A stretch of DNA of 64,000 bases, from NCBI GenBank assembly GCA_001567275.1, contig LNBX01000008.1, forward strand, positions 1 to 64,000, read 5' to 3'. The position numbers and the translations under genes were made by a program. The number at the start of each line of letters is the position of its first letter. Within the stretch, counting starts at the first letter, position 1. The notes beneath the pieces are model-generated. The model saw nothing but the letters and a program-made list of their open reading frames with translations, did not search any database and was not told the origin of the DNA. Of this stretch, positions 15,969-24,906 are shown piece after piece. The stretch is from Bacteroidetes bacterium OLB10. Its GTDB lineage: Bacteria; Bacteroidota; Bacteroidia; AKYH767-A; OLB10.

Positions 15969-15976
15969 TATTTTTG
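15969..15976 (+). promoter_or_regulatory. Promoter -7 box of purN
   Basis: TATTTTTG, a full TAnnTTTG match, 23 bases before the purN ATG. Confidence 0.5.
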
Positions 15977-15999
15977 CATCCTTCAATCATCCGTTTTTT

Positions 16000-16581
16000 A
16001 TGATCAGGCACATAGCCATTTTTGCTTCAGGCTCGGGAACCAATGCCGAAAATATCATTGCTTATTTCAAAGACCGAGAGTATGCGCGGGTGCAGGTAGT
16101 GCTCACCAACCATGCTCAGGCAGGTGTGATTGCACGTGCTCACCGCTATCATGTGCCTTGCGAAATATTTACGGGAGAAGACCTTGCACAGCCCGGAAAA
16201 ATTCTTTCGCTGTTGCAAAAGCATAAGACCGATTTTGTGGTGCTTGCCGGATTTCTGAAGCTGATGCCTGTTGATGTGGTGAAGCATTATGAAGGCCATA
16301 TCATCAACATTCATCCTGCACTGCTGCCTGCCTTTGGCGGCAAAGGCATGTATGGCGAGCGCGTTCACAAGGCAGTGATTGCATCAGGAGCCACAGAGTC
16401 GGGCATCACCATTCATTATGTGAATGAGAAGTTTGACGAGGGCAAAATTATTTTTCAGGACAGGGTACCTGTGTCAAAGGACGATACACCGGAGACGCTG
16501 GCCGATAAGATTCATCAGTTAGAGTATCGCCACTATCCGACAGTGATTGACAGGCTATTGCAAAACATGCCGGATAATTAA
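16000..16581 (+). CDS. purN: Phosphoribosylglycinamide formyltransferase
   Basis: 193 residues, full length. It transfers a formyl group from 10-formyl-tetrahydrofolate to GAR in purine synthesis. Motifs: N-terminal FASGSGTNAENI phosphate loop, LAGFLKLM, the catalytic core INIHPALLPAFGGKGMYG (Asn/His of the active site) and the downstream SGITIHYVNEKFDEGKII with the conserved Asp. A single gene with its own promoter, not in a purine operon. EVE protein follows after 57 bases. Confidence 0.95.
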   Translation: MIRHIAIFASGSGTNAENIIAYFKDREYARVQVVLTNHAQAGVIARAHRYHVPCEIFTGEDLAQPGKILSLLQKHKTDFVVLAGFLKLMPVDVVKHYEGHIINIHPALLPAFGGKGMYGERVHKAVIASGATESGITIHYVNEKFDEGKIIFQDRVPVSKDDTPETLADKIHQLEYRHYPTVIDRLLQNMPDN

Positions 16582-16638
16582 CATCCGGTAACATTAGCCG
16601 TTTGATTATTTTTTTTCTTTGTCGGGCTCTTAAAAAAT

Positions 16639-17048
16639 ATGAATTATTGGTTAGTTAAGTCGGAACCTTCGGTGTATGCATGGGAGCAGTTAGTAGCTGA
16701 TGGCAAAACCTGCTGGGATGGTGTGCGCAACAATGCTGCACGGCTTCACCTGCTGGCTATGAAAAAAGGAGACCACGTAATGTTTTATCACAGCAACGAA
16801 GGGCTTGCAGTAACAGGCATTGCCAAAGTAGCAGCCACTGCTTATCAGGATCCAACAACCGATGATGAAAGATGGGTAGCTGTAGATTTGGTACCATACA
16901 AAGCTTTGAAGAAGCCTGTGACGCTGACACAGATTAAAGCTGAGCCGGGTCTAAAAACATTGCACTGGTGCGCATCGGTCGGTTGTCGGTGATGCCACTC
17001 AGCAAAAAAGAATATGAAATAATAATTGAATTAAGCAGACAGAAGTAG
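16639..17048 (+). CDS. EVE domain-containing protein, frameshifted near the C-terminus
   Basis: The N-terminus MNYWLVKSEPSVYAWEQL and WDGVRNNAAR are diagnostic of EVE (PUA-like, thymocyte nuclear protein 1 type) proteins, which bind modified bases in nucleic acid. As sequenced, the frame leaves the family after GLKTL and stops at 16992. In another frame the expected ending LVRIGRLSVMPLSKKEYEII follows, to a stop at 17048. Adding one A to the five-A run at 16953-16957 gives a continuous protein of about 136 residues, the normal size. The break is more likely sequence error than decay. Confidence 0.85.
16953..16957 (+). other. Frameshift site in the EVE gene (A5, expected A6)
   Basis: One missing A would restore GLKN joined to the conserved C-terminal segment. 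Confidence 0.75.
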
Positions 17049-17051
17049 TTT

Positions 17052-19355
17052 ATGTGGATTAAAAAAAGTTTTCTCACCATGCTGTCAGTGGCAGCAGTGT
17101 GTTTTGTTCAGGCACAAAATGCCAGCATTAAAGGATTTGTGTATGATGCAGGTAATGGAGAGCCTATGCCTTTTGCAAGTGTGTTTCTTAAAGGAACTTC
17201 GCTGGCATCATTTACCGACCTTAACGGATATTACTCTATTGTAAAAATAAAGCCGGGGAAATATACACTGGCTGCAACAACACTGGGTTATGACTCCACC
17301 TTTGTAGAGATAGAACTGAAGGAAGATGAAGTCATCAATAAAAAAATTGTTCTGAAGAAGAAAAATGTAGAACTCACACAGGTTGAAATTTCTGCGGAGA
17401 GAGAAACCAAAAAAACAGAAGTGAAAATTGCTGTTGAATCGGTAACACCCAAGGAAATAAAATCATTGCCAAGCCTCGGTGCCGAAGGGGATATTGTTCA
17501 GTACATGCAGGTGGTTCCGGGTGTGGTATCAAGTGGCGACCAGGGCGGACAACTTTACATACGTGGTGGAACACCGGTGCAAAACAAAGTGTTGCTGGAT
17601 GGAATGGTTATTTACAATCCGTTTCACAGCATCGGACTTTTCAGTGTGTTTGATACCGACATTCTTAAAAATACAGATGTTTACACAGCAGGTTTTGGCG
17701 CACAATATGGCGGACGAATCTCGTCCGTGATGGACATCACCACGCGCGATGGAAATAAGAAACGTTTCGGAGGAAAAGTTTCTGCAGGAACATTTATGTC
17801 CAAACTCTTACTTGAAGGACCTATCAAAAAAGCAAAAGACGAGAATGACGGAACAGCATCATTCATTTTCTCAATAAAGAATTCTTATCTCGATCAGACT
17901 TCCAAGTCACTTTACAAATATGCTTCTGATGATGGCTTGCCTTACTCTTTCAATGATGTGTATGGCAAAATTGTGGTGAACAGTGCCAGCGGAAGCAAGG
18001 TAAGTTTCTTTGGTTTTAATTTCAGAGACAAGGTTGACTACAGTGGTGTGGCACGTTACGACTGGAGTTCGTCAGGCGGAGGAATGAACTTTGTGCTCGT
18101 ACCCGGTTCATCCAAAGTGTTACTGAGGGGTAATCTTGCTTTTTCAAGTTATAAAATAAAATTGGATGAAGGAGATGACAGGCCACGCAGCAGTCTGGTA
18201 AATGGATTTAATTTGGGCTTTAACTGGCTTTACTTCCTGAATAATGATGAAATAAACTATGGTATAGAAGTGCAGGGTTTCAAAACAGACTTTGAATTTT
18301 ACAATTATGCCAACAGACATATTTCGCAGGCTGATAATACTACAGAGTTTGGAATTTTCTTCCGCTATAAAAAAATCATCAACAAGTTAATTATTGACCC
18401 GTCATTTCGTGTGCAGTACTATGCATCTATCTCAGAGTTCTCTCCAGAGCCACGCTTAGGGCTAAAATATAATATCAGCGACAGAGTAAGACTGAAAGCA
18501 GCGGGAGGATATTATGCACAGAACCTCATAGCAGCCAACAGCGACCGTGATGTGGTGAATTTCTTCTATGGATTTCTTTCTGCACCTGATGATTTGCCTA
18601 CCACTTTTGATGGCAAAACCATTAAGAAAAAATTGCAGCTTGCACGTCATGCAGTAGCAGGAGTGGAGGTTGATATCAACAAACATCTTGATCTGAATAT
18701 AGAAGGATATGTAAAAGATTTTTATCAGCTATCCAACATCAACCGCGACAAAGTGTATGATGATGTAGCAGATAATTACGACAAACCTGACTCCACCAAG
18801 AAAAGTTTTATTGTAGAGAAAGGTTTTTCGCAGGGAGTGGATGTGGTATTGAAATATGAGTACAGAAGGTTTTATGCATGGTTGGTATATTCCCTCGGCT
18901 TCAACACACGAAACACAGGGAACTATACCTATGCTCCGCACTTCGACCGCAGACATAACCTGAATGTTGTGTCCAGTTATAAGTTTGGAAAGAAAGTGGA
19001 CTGGGAAGTGGATTTGCGCTGGAATTTCGGAACAGGCTTTCCATACACACAAACACAGGGATTTTATCCTTATCTGAATTTTCAGGATGGCCTGGCAACA
19101 GATTATCCTCATGAAAACGGACAGATGGGAATTATTTACGGACCGTATAACAACAAAAGATTGCCTACCTATCACCGCCTGGATATTTCTGTAAAAAAAC
19201 TTTTCCAGATAGCGCGCAACAGCGAACTGGAAGTGGTAGCAAGCGTGGTGAATGTGTATAACCGTAAAAATGTTTTCTACATTGACCGTATGCGGTATAA
19301 AGTAATTAACCAATTGCCCATCATGCCATCGCTGGGTGCATCGTTGACATTTTAA
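17052..19355 (+). CDS. TonB-dependent receptor with carboxypeptidase-like N-terminal domain
   Basis: 767 residues. Signal peptide to about residue 21 (FVQAQ), then a carboxypeptidase-regulatory-like beta-sandwich (26-105: IKGFVYDAGNGEPMPFASVF), a plug domain (115-225: LYIRGGTPVQNKVLLDGM) and a 22-strand barrel ending LPIMPSLGASLTF with a terminal Phe. It imports a ligand across the outer membrane using TonB energy. No partner lipoprotein (SusD) is next to it, so it is not a classic Sus pair, and the ligand is unknown. It starts four bases after the restored EVE stop. Confidence 0.92.
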   Translation: MWIKKSFLTMLSVAAVCFVQAQNASIKGFVYDAGNGEPMPFASVFLKGTSLASFTDLNGYYSIVKIKPGKYTLAATTLGYDSTFVEIELKEDEVINKKIVLKKKNVELTQVEISAERETKKTEVKIAVESVTPKEIKSLPSLGAEGDIVQYMQVVPGVVSSGDQGGQLYIRGGTPVQNKVLLDGMVIYNPFHSIGLFSVFDTDILKNTDVYTAGFGAQYGGRISSVMDITTRDGNKKRFGGKVSAGTFMSKLLLEGPIKKAKDENDGTASFIFSIKNSYLDQTSKSLYKYASDDGLPYSFNDVYGKIVVNSASGSKVSFFGFNFRDKVDYSGVARYDWSSSGGGMNFVLVPGSSKVLLRGNLAFSSYKIKLDEGDDRPRSSLVNGFNLGFNWLYFLNNDEINYGIEVQGFKTDFEFYNYANRHISQADNTTEFGIFFRYKKIINKLIIDPSFRVQYYASISEFSPEPRLGLKYNISDRVRLKAAGGYYAQNLIAANSDRDVVNFFYGFLSAPDDLPTTFDGKTIKKKLQLARHAVAGVEVDINKHLDLNIEGYVKDFYQLSNINRDKVYDDVADNYDKPDSTKKSFIVEKGFSQGVDVVLKYEYRRFYAWLVYSLGFNTRNTGNYTYAPHFDRRHNLNVVSSYKFGKKVDWEVDLRWNFGTGFPYTQTQGFYPYLNFQDGLATDYPHENGQMGIIYGPYNNKRLPTYHRLDISVKKLFQIARNSELEVVASVVNVYNRKNVFYIDRMRYKVINQLPIMPSLGASLTF

Positions 19356-19361
19356 ATTTTA

Positions 19362-20265
19362 ATGATGCGAATTCTCCTCACAGGCAGCAATGGTTTGTTA
19401 GGGCAAAAAATAATTTACGCCCTCCGAAATAAAAAAAGAAGTGGAACTGATAGCTACTTCCAAAGGAGAAAACCGTACTGCAGCAAAAGATGGTTACACT
19501 TATATTTCGATGGATATTACCAACCATGACGAAGAAAGTGCAGTTATCATCCGACATCAGCCTGATTGTATTATTCACACAGCAGCCATGACCAATGTGG
19601 ATGCCTGCGAAATGCACCGGGAAGAATGTTACAGAATGAATGTAGATGCAGTAAAAAATTTGGTAAGCCTGTGCAAGCAGCAGCAGATACACCTGGTACA
19701 TCTCAGTACCGATTTTGTTTTTGACGGCACTGCAGGACCTTATCGCGAAGAAGATAAACCCAATCCGCTGAGTTATTATGCATGGAGTAAACTGGAATCT
19801 GAGAAAATTGTCTTACAGTCAGGAATTGAGGCAGCCATATTGCGTACCATCATCATTTATGGAGTGGTGGACGACAAACAACGCAGCAATGTTATTGTGT
19901 GGACTGTAAATTCATTACGTCAGAAAAAAACAATGAATGTAATCAGTGATCAGTTTCGTTCGCCCACATTGGCAGAAGACCTTGCAGATGCATGTATGCA
20001 GGCTGCACTGAAAAAAGCAACAGGAATTTATCATGTTTCGGGAGCAGAAACTTTCAGCATTCTTGAAATTGTGAACCGCACTGCAGACTTTTTCGGATTA
20101 GATAAACAATATATTCATCCTGTTACAACTGCCGAATTAAATCAGCCGGCAAAAAGACCACTGGTGACAGGTTTTGTCATTGACAAAGCAATCCGCGATT
20201 TGGATTTTCATCCTCACTCATTGCAGCAAGGACTTGAAATAGTGAAACAACAATTAGAAAAGTAA
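19362..20265 (+). CDS. RmlD-like SDR (dTDP-4-dehydrorhamnose reductase family), frameshifted near the N-terminus
   Basis: The first 25 residues (MMRILLTGSNGLLGQKII, an NAD(P)-binding GxxGxxG loop) are read from ATG 19362 in one frame. The rest, from VELIATSKGENR onward, is in another. Seven A at 19431-19437 separate them, and six would join them, giving 300 residues, the normal RmlD length. Later motifs are HTAAMTNVDACE, VHLSTDFVFDG and the catalytic YYAWSKLESEK (YxxxK). The family reduces nucleotide-sugar ketones such as dTDP-4-keto-rhamnose. No rmlABC genes lie nearby, so the exact substrate is open. Confidence 0.85.
19431..19437 (+). other. Frameshift site in the SDR gene (A7, expected A6)
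   Basis: Removing one A fuses the dinucleotide-binding loop to the rest of the enzyme. Confidence 0.75.
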
Positions 20266-20278
20266 TCAGTATCTCCGA

Positions 20279-21814
20279 TTAGAACGGATCATCATCCGAC
20301 ATTTCATTCATGCGCGAACCACGTGTGTAACGATGTTCGGCTTCAATTTCGGGATTGGGCATTTTTACAGTAAGACTTTCATCAGAAAACTCATAGTCTT
20401 CCAAATCTGCGAACTTGGTATATTGTCCGATAAACTTGAGATTAACTGTTTTCAAAGAGCCATTTCTGTTTTTTGCCACAATAATTTCAGCAGTGTTTTG
20501 TGTTGACATTCCGCTCTCATCTTCCGTGAGCCCGTAATATTCCGGACGGTAGATAAACATAACCATATCGGCATCCTGCTCTATGGCTCCGGATTCGCGA
20601 AGGTCGCTCAGTTGTGGTCTTTTTACACTGCCCCGTTTTTCAACTTCACGGCTTAGCTGCGACAGACAGATGATAGGTACTTCCAACTCTTTTGCAATAG
20701 CTTTCAGCGAGCGTGATATGGTACTGATTTCCTGTTCGCGGTTTCCCGAGCGGTTGTCAGTACCTGCAACCATCAGTTGCATATAATCAATGATGATGAG
20801 TTGCACTTTTTTCTCAGCAACTAATCGTCTGCACTTAGCACGCAATTCAAAAATGGAAAGGGCAGGAGTGTCGTCAATATAAATAGGGGCGTTGGTAAGA
20901 GGAACAATTTTATTATTCAGTTGCTCCCATTGATAATCGGCAAGCTGACCTTTTTTAATTGTTTCTGATGAAATTTCAGTTTGTGATGAAATCAGACGAT
21001 TCACCAACTGAATACTCGACATCTCAAGAGAGAAAAATGCAACAGGTATATTAAACTTTACAGCAGCATTGGAAGTGAGAGAAAGTACAAAAGCTGTTTT
21101 TCCCATACCGGGGCGCGCTGCAATGATGATGAGGTCAGACTTTTGCCATCCTGCAGTAACGCGGTCGAGTTCGGTAAATCCACTGGGCACACCGGTGATA
21201 CCCTGTGTTTGTTTGGAAGCCACTTCAATTTCTTTAATTGCTTTCAGAATCAAAGAACTCATACTTTCATAATTTCTGCGGATATTACCTTCGGCAATGG
21301 CAAATAAATTTCGTTCGGCATCGTCAAGCATCTTCAATACATCTGAAGTATCTTCGTATGCAGTTTTAATGGTTTCGCTTGAAATACGTATCAATTCACG
21401 CTGAATAAATTTTTGCAGAATAATTCTTGCATGAAATTCAATATTAGCAGCTGATGCAATTCTGTTGGTAAGCTGAGTGATATAAAAAGCACCGCCTACC
21501 AGTTCCAGTTCACCGGCTTTTTTCAGAGCATGTGTTACGGTGAGAATGTCAACCGGTTCGGCACTGTGAAATAACTGATGTATGACTTTGAAAATTTTCT
21601 GATGTGCTTCTTTATAAAAACTTTCAGGGTGAAGTATATCAATAACAGCAGTAAGTGCATTTTTCTCAAGCATCAGCGCACCCAACACTGCTTCTTCCAT
21701 ATCTATAGCCTGAGGTGGTATTTTACCTAACCCTAATGCTATCTGCTGATTTGTTAAAGTTTTGGGAGTGGTTTTTTTACGATGACTCCGGCCTGCATCC
21801 ACATTTTCTTCCAT
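20279..21814 (-). CDS. dnaB: Replicative DNA helicase DnaB
   Basis: 511 residues. N-terminal helical domain about 25-180 (PPQAIDMEEAVLGALMLEKNAL), linker, RecA-like ATPase with Walker A ARPGMGKT at 233-240, Walker B LIIIDYMQLM, and the ENR-type motif VAKNRNGSLKTVNLKF. A hexamer that unwinds DNA at the replication fork. The N-terminal basic tail and a C-terminal Arg/acidic tail are usual. A -7 box ends five bases before the ATG, so the mRNA may be leaderless. Convergent with the SDR gene (13-base gap). Confidence 0.97.
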   Translation of the reverse strand: MEENVDAGRSHRKKTTPKTLTNQQIALGLGKIPPQAIDMEEAVLGALMLEKNALTAVIDILHPESFYKEAHQKIFKVIHQLFHSAEPVDILTVTHALKKAGELELVGGAFYITQLTNRIASAANIEFHARIILQKFIQRELIRISSETIKTAYEDTSDVLKMLDDAERNLFAIAEGNIRRNYESMSSLILKAIKEIEVASKQTQGITGVPSGFTELDRVTAGWQKSDLIIIAARPGMGKTAFVLSLTSNAAVKFNIPVAFFSLEMSSIQLVNRLISSQTEISSETIKKGQLADYQWEQLNNKIVPLTNAPIYIDDTPALSIFELRAKCRRLVAEKKVQLIIIDYMQLMVAGTDNRSGNREQEISTISRSLKAIAKELEVPIICLSQLSREVEKRGSVKRPQLSDLRESGAIEQDADMVMFIYRPEYYGLTEDESGMSTQNTAEIIVAKNRNGSLKTVNLKFIGQYTKFADLEDYEFSDESLTVKMPNPEIEAEHRYTRGSRMNEMSDDDPF

Positions 21815-21819
21815 GGCAG

Positions 21820-21827
21820 CAAAATTA
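21820..21827 (-). promoter_or_regulatory. Promoter -7 box directly before dnaB
   Basis: Reads TAATTTTG on the minus strand with five bases to the ATG. A start about four bases past the box would give a leaderless message. Confidence 0.45.
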
Positions 21828-21911
21828 GTTTATTGCACCTCCTGAATTCAGAAAATAATTTTAAATAATTTTCAACATGCTATTCACAAATATTTTTTGT
21901 ATGGCATGCGT

Positions 21912-23837
21912 TTAATGCACACGTAAGATTGTAATTTCAGTTCTTCTGTTTTTGGCTCTGCCATCCTCCGTAGTGTTATCGGCTACAGGTTTTGTTTCAC
22001 CATATCCTTTTGAAGTGAGTCGCAAAGCTTCAATTCCTGATTTAATCAAATAATCGTAAACCGCTTTGGCACGGTTCTCTGACAGTGTCTGATTCGATTT
22101 GTCATCACCAACATTGTCGGTATGTCCGCCTACTTCAATCTTGGCTATTGCATTGCTTTTGATAAACGCAACTAATTTGTCTAACTCAGCTTTTGATTCC
22201 GGCTTAAGTGTAGCGGAGTTGGTATCGAAGAAAATATTATTCAAATCCATGGTACTACCTTCTTTCAAAGGTTTGAGTTTTACATTCAGGTGAACGGGAT
22301 GTTGCAAGTCAGCAGCTTCTGTCATCGAAAAATGGTCGGAGTAAAACAGGTAATTTCTTTTTGAAACATTCAGCGCATAATTTTTCCCTGAAGGAAGTGT
22401 AAGCAGAAATTCCCCCTTGCTTTTATCTGAATAAGATTCAACAACGGTTTGCCCGCTTTCCAGATCAATCACTTCAAACTTAGCATCAACAGGTTTGTTG
22501 GTTTCAGCATCTGTCACAGTTCCCTGAGCATAACTTACAGGCACAGGTTTGGCATTGTCATACAGGTTGAATGAATACACATCAAGCCCACCATAACCTC
22601 CTTCGCGGTTGCTGCTGAAATATGCTTTGTTTCCATCAGGGCTTACTATCAATCCTGTTTCATTTGCAAATGTGTTGATGGGATAACCAAGGTTCACAGC
22701 TTTTCCCCAGCTGCCATCGGCTTGTTTTCTGCTCATATAAATATCAGTTCCTCCCATGCCCGGCCATCCATCAGAAACAAAATACAAAGTTTGATTGTCG
22801 GGATGGATAAACACTGCTTCTTCTTTGCCTGTCGTATTGATGTTGTCGCTGAGTTTTACGGGAGTGCTCCAGCCTTTTTCACCCACCTGCGACATATAAA
22901 TGTCCTGATCTTTTTCGTCACGCATTCCGCTGCCTCTTACAAAATACAAAGTCTTGCCATCGCTCGAAAACGAAGGTTGCGATTCCCATGCACCGGTGTT
23001 CACAGGAGAACCAAGATTAATAGGTCGCCCCCAGGTGTTGCCAAACTTACGGGCATAGTAAATATCACATGAGCCTTTTCCTTCAGGGCGATCACAGGCA
23101 GTAAAGAATATGAGCTGACCATCGGCACTGAAAGAGGGTGCACCTTCATTCAATTCGGTATTTACAGGCGTGCCTACATTTTTCGCTTTCTGCCATTTTC
23201 CGTTTTCACTGTTGCTGATATAAAAATCTTCCTGCCATTCAAATCGGTCACTTTTTATTTTTCGTGTAAACAACATTTGTTTGGAGTCAACTGTAATAGA
23301 AGGAAAATATTCGTCATACTCTGAGTTGATGCCGTCACCTAAATTTTCAGGAGCAAAAGGAACGGGATGTTTCAATGCATCGAGTGCAAAATTGCAGGAT
23401 GTTATCATCAATCCGGCAGCTTCTTTTTTTTCGGGTTGTGCATTGGGCAGTTTCACAAATGCATTAAGATGCTCAAGTGCATTTTCATATTGTCCTAATT
23501 CAAGCTCGTAATTTGCAAGTGCAAAATAGGTGTTTGGAAAAAATCCCGGATTAATAGCAATTGCTTTTTTATAAGCATCAATTGCCGCAGGAAGGTTGTT
23601 GTTGTCGGCTTGCAAATCGCCCAACAGCATCCAGGCTTCAATGAAGTTCGGGTCAATTTTGGTGGCATTTTCAGCTTCTGAAATAGCTTTGATATTCTGA
23701 CGTGAATCGTAATATTTCATGGCACTTTCCAAACTTTTTATCGCTCTGGAAGAAGTACTGGTGTAAGTTCGTTTCTGAGCCGTAACAGTGGCTGCCGACA
23801 GAAGAATGATTAAACTAAATGCTGCAAAGCGAATCAT
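21912..23837 (-). CDS. OmpA-family protein with TPR, PD40 propeller and CRD domains (PorE-like)
   Basis: 641 residues. Signal peptide to about 20, TPR repeats about 26-140, PD40/WD40-like beta-propeller about 190-425 (repeats of the type SPDGNKAYFSSNREGGYGGLD), carboxypeptidase-regulatory-like domain about 435-520, and an OmpA C-terminal peptidoglycan-binding domain about 535-640 (IEVGGHTDN and NRRTEI). This is the domain order of PorE, a periplasmic part of the type IX secretion machine, but several paralogues with the same order are usual in this phylum. Two proteins with sorting domains lie elsewhere in the window. Single gene with a full -7 box upstream. Confidence 0.85.
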   Translation of the reverse strand: MIRFAAFSLIILLSAATVTAQKRTYTSTSSRAIKSLESAMKYYDSRQNIKAISEAENATKIDPNFIEAWMLLGDLQADNNNLPAAIDAYKKAIAINPGFFPNTYFALANYELELGQYENALEHLNAFVKLPNAQPEKKEAAGLMITSCNFALDALKHPVPFAPENLGDGINSEYDEYFPSITVDSKQMLFTRKIKSDRFEWQEDFYISNSENGKWQKAKNVGTPVNTELNEGAPSFSADGQLIFFTACDRPEGKGSCDIYYARKFGNTWGRPINLGSPVNTGAWESQPSFSSDGKTLYFVRGSGMRDEKDQDIYMSQVGEKGWSTPVKLSDNINTTGKEEAVFIHPDNQTLYFVSDGWPGMGGTDIYMSRKQADGSWGKAVNLGYPINTFANETGLIVSPDGNKAYFSSNREGGYGGLDVYSFNLYDNAKPVPVSYAQGTVTDAETNKPVDAKFEVIDLESGQTVVESYSDKSKGEFLLTLPSGKNYALNVSKRNYLFYSDHFSMTEAADLQHPVHLNVKLKPLKEGSTMDLNNIFFDTNSATLKPESKAELDKLVAFIKSNAIAKIEVGGHTDNVGDDKSNQTLSENRAKAVYDYLIKSGIEALRLTSKGYGETKPVADNTTEDGRAKNRRTEITILRVH

Positions 23838-23854
23838 GTTAAAAATATTTCAGG

Positions 23855-23862
23855 CAAAAATA
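23855..23862 (-). promoter_or_regulatory. Promoter -7 box of the PorE-like gene
   Basis: Reads TATTTTTG on the minus strand, 17 bases before the ATG. Confidence 0.45.
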
Positions 23863-23931
23863 AAATAAACTGCTTACTGCATGAGAATATAAAAGTCAGT
23901 AACGCTGTTTTAACAGCAGAAAGTTTACCAA

Positions 23932-24903
23932 TCAGCGAAGGTTGGACAATGCCTTGTTGTTATTCATTTTAATATCATGAGCAAGTTCACTGCTGAACCG
24001 TTCAGCACCGGTTTGGTTAAGGTGCATGGAATTATAAAACAGATTTTTGTCGAAGCAGATGCTGTCATTTGAGTAATCGAAAAATGGGAGGTGATATTTT
24101 TCGGAAAAATTCCTGAAGGTGTCAAGAACTTCTTTCCTGTTGCCAATATATTTTTGACCTTCGATGTATTCAGGGGCGTAAACAAGAATCAATGAAATGT
24201 TTTGAGACTTACATTCCTCAATAAACTGTTCAAAAAGATGAATGGTTGCAGTATCAAATTTTACGATGTAATGTTCCTGCTTCTTTTTGGCTGCGGCAAG
24301 ATCTTCGTTCCATTTGCTGTTTTCAGGTCTGTAGCCATGATCTCTGTATTTGTGCGCAGGTTTTCCTTTGATTAAAATTTTAAGACAGTTATTGAGTGCA
24401 CTTGTTTTACCTGCATAACGGATTAAAGGAAGCATGTAATCCGTAGAAGTAAAGCCTTCGTAGTTGGATGTGTATTTCTGAACATTTTTATTCCAAAGCA
24501 TAAAGGGCAGAAACTGTTCGAACTGGTATAAGTCTTTTCTTTTTTGGAGAGTAAAAATATCAACAGAGAAAATAATAGTTTTTGGTTTATTGTTATGCTT
24601 CAAAAGTTCAAGATGTCTCAGATATTCCAGTCGGAAGTTATGTCCGTCCACACCGAAATTGTAGGCACTTCCTCCAAGCGTATCAGCAATAATTTTCGGG
24701 TCTATCTGAACCCAGGCACGTGAAGAACCATAAATAGCAATATCACAGTTTGCATTGGAGTTGTATATATCATTCCACACTTCCAGTTCTCCGGGATACA
24801 AATCAGACTGTCGCAATAAATATGAAAGTCCGTAATCCAGTGGAACTGCAAGAAGAATTACCGGAGCTATGAATAAGATTACTTTGATGAGAAATTTCTT
24901 CAT
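23932..24903 (-). CDS. SGNH-fold hydrolase-like protein paired with MBOAT (AlgJ/DltD-like role)
   Basis: 323 residues. One N-terminal membrane segment (about 5-28) anchors an extracytoplasmic domain. IAIYGSSRAW (Ser60/61) resembles block I of SGNH esterases, and FYNSMHLNQTGAERFS near the C-terminus holds the catalytic-type His. It follows the MBOAT gene by three bases, the usual arrangement in which the MBOAT protein moves an acyl group across the membrane and the SGNH partner transfers it to a polysaccharide or wall polymer. The acceptor is not known. Confidence 0.8.
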   Translation of the reverse strand: MKKFLIKVILFIAPVILLAVPLDYGLSYLLRQSDLYPGELEVWNDIYNSNANCDIAIYGSSRAWVQIDPKIIADTLGGSAYNFGVDGHNFRLEYLRHLELLKHNNKPKTIIFSVDIFTLQKRKDLYQFEQFLPFMLWNKNVQKYTSNYEGFTSTDYMLPLIRYAGKTSALNNCLKILIKGKPAHKYRDHGYRPENSKWNEDLAAAKKKQEHYIVKFDTATIHLFEQFIEECKSQNISLILVYAPEYIEGQKYIGNRKEVLDTFRNFSEKYHLPFFDYSNDSICFDKNLFYNSMHLNQTGAERFSSELAHDIKMNNNKALSNLR

Positions 24904-24906
24904 GGC

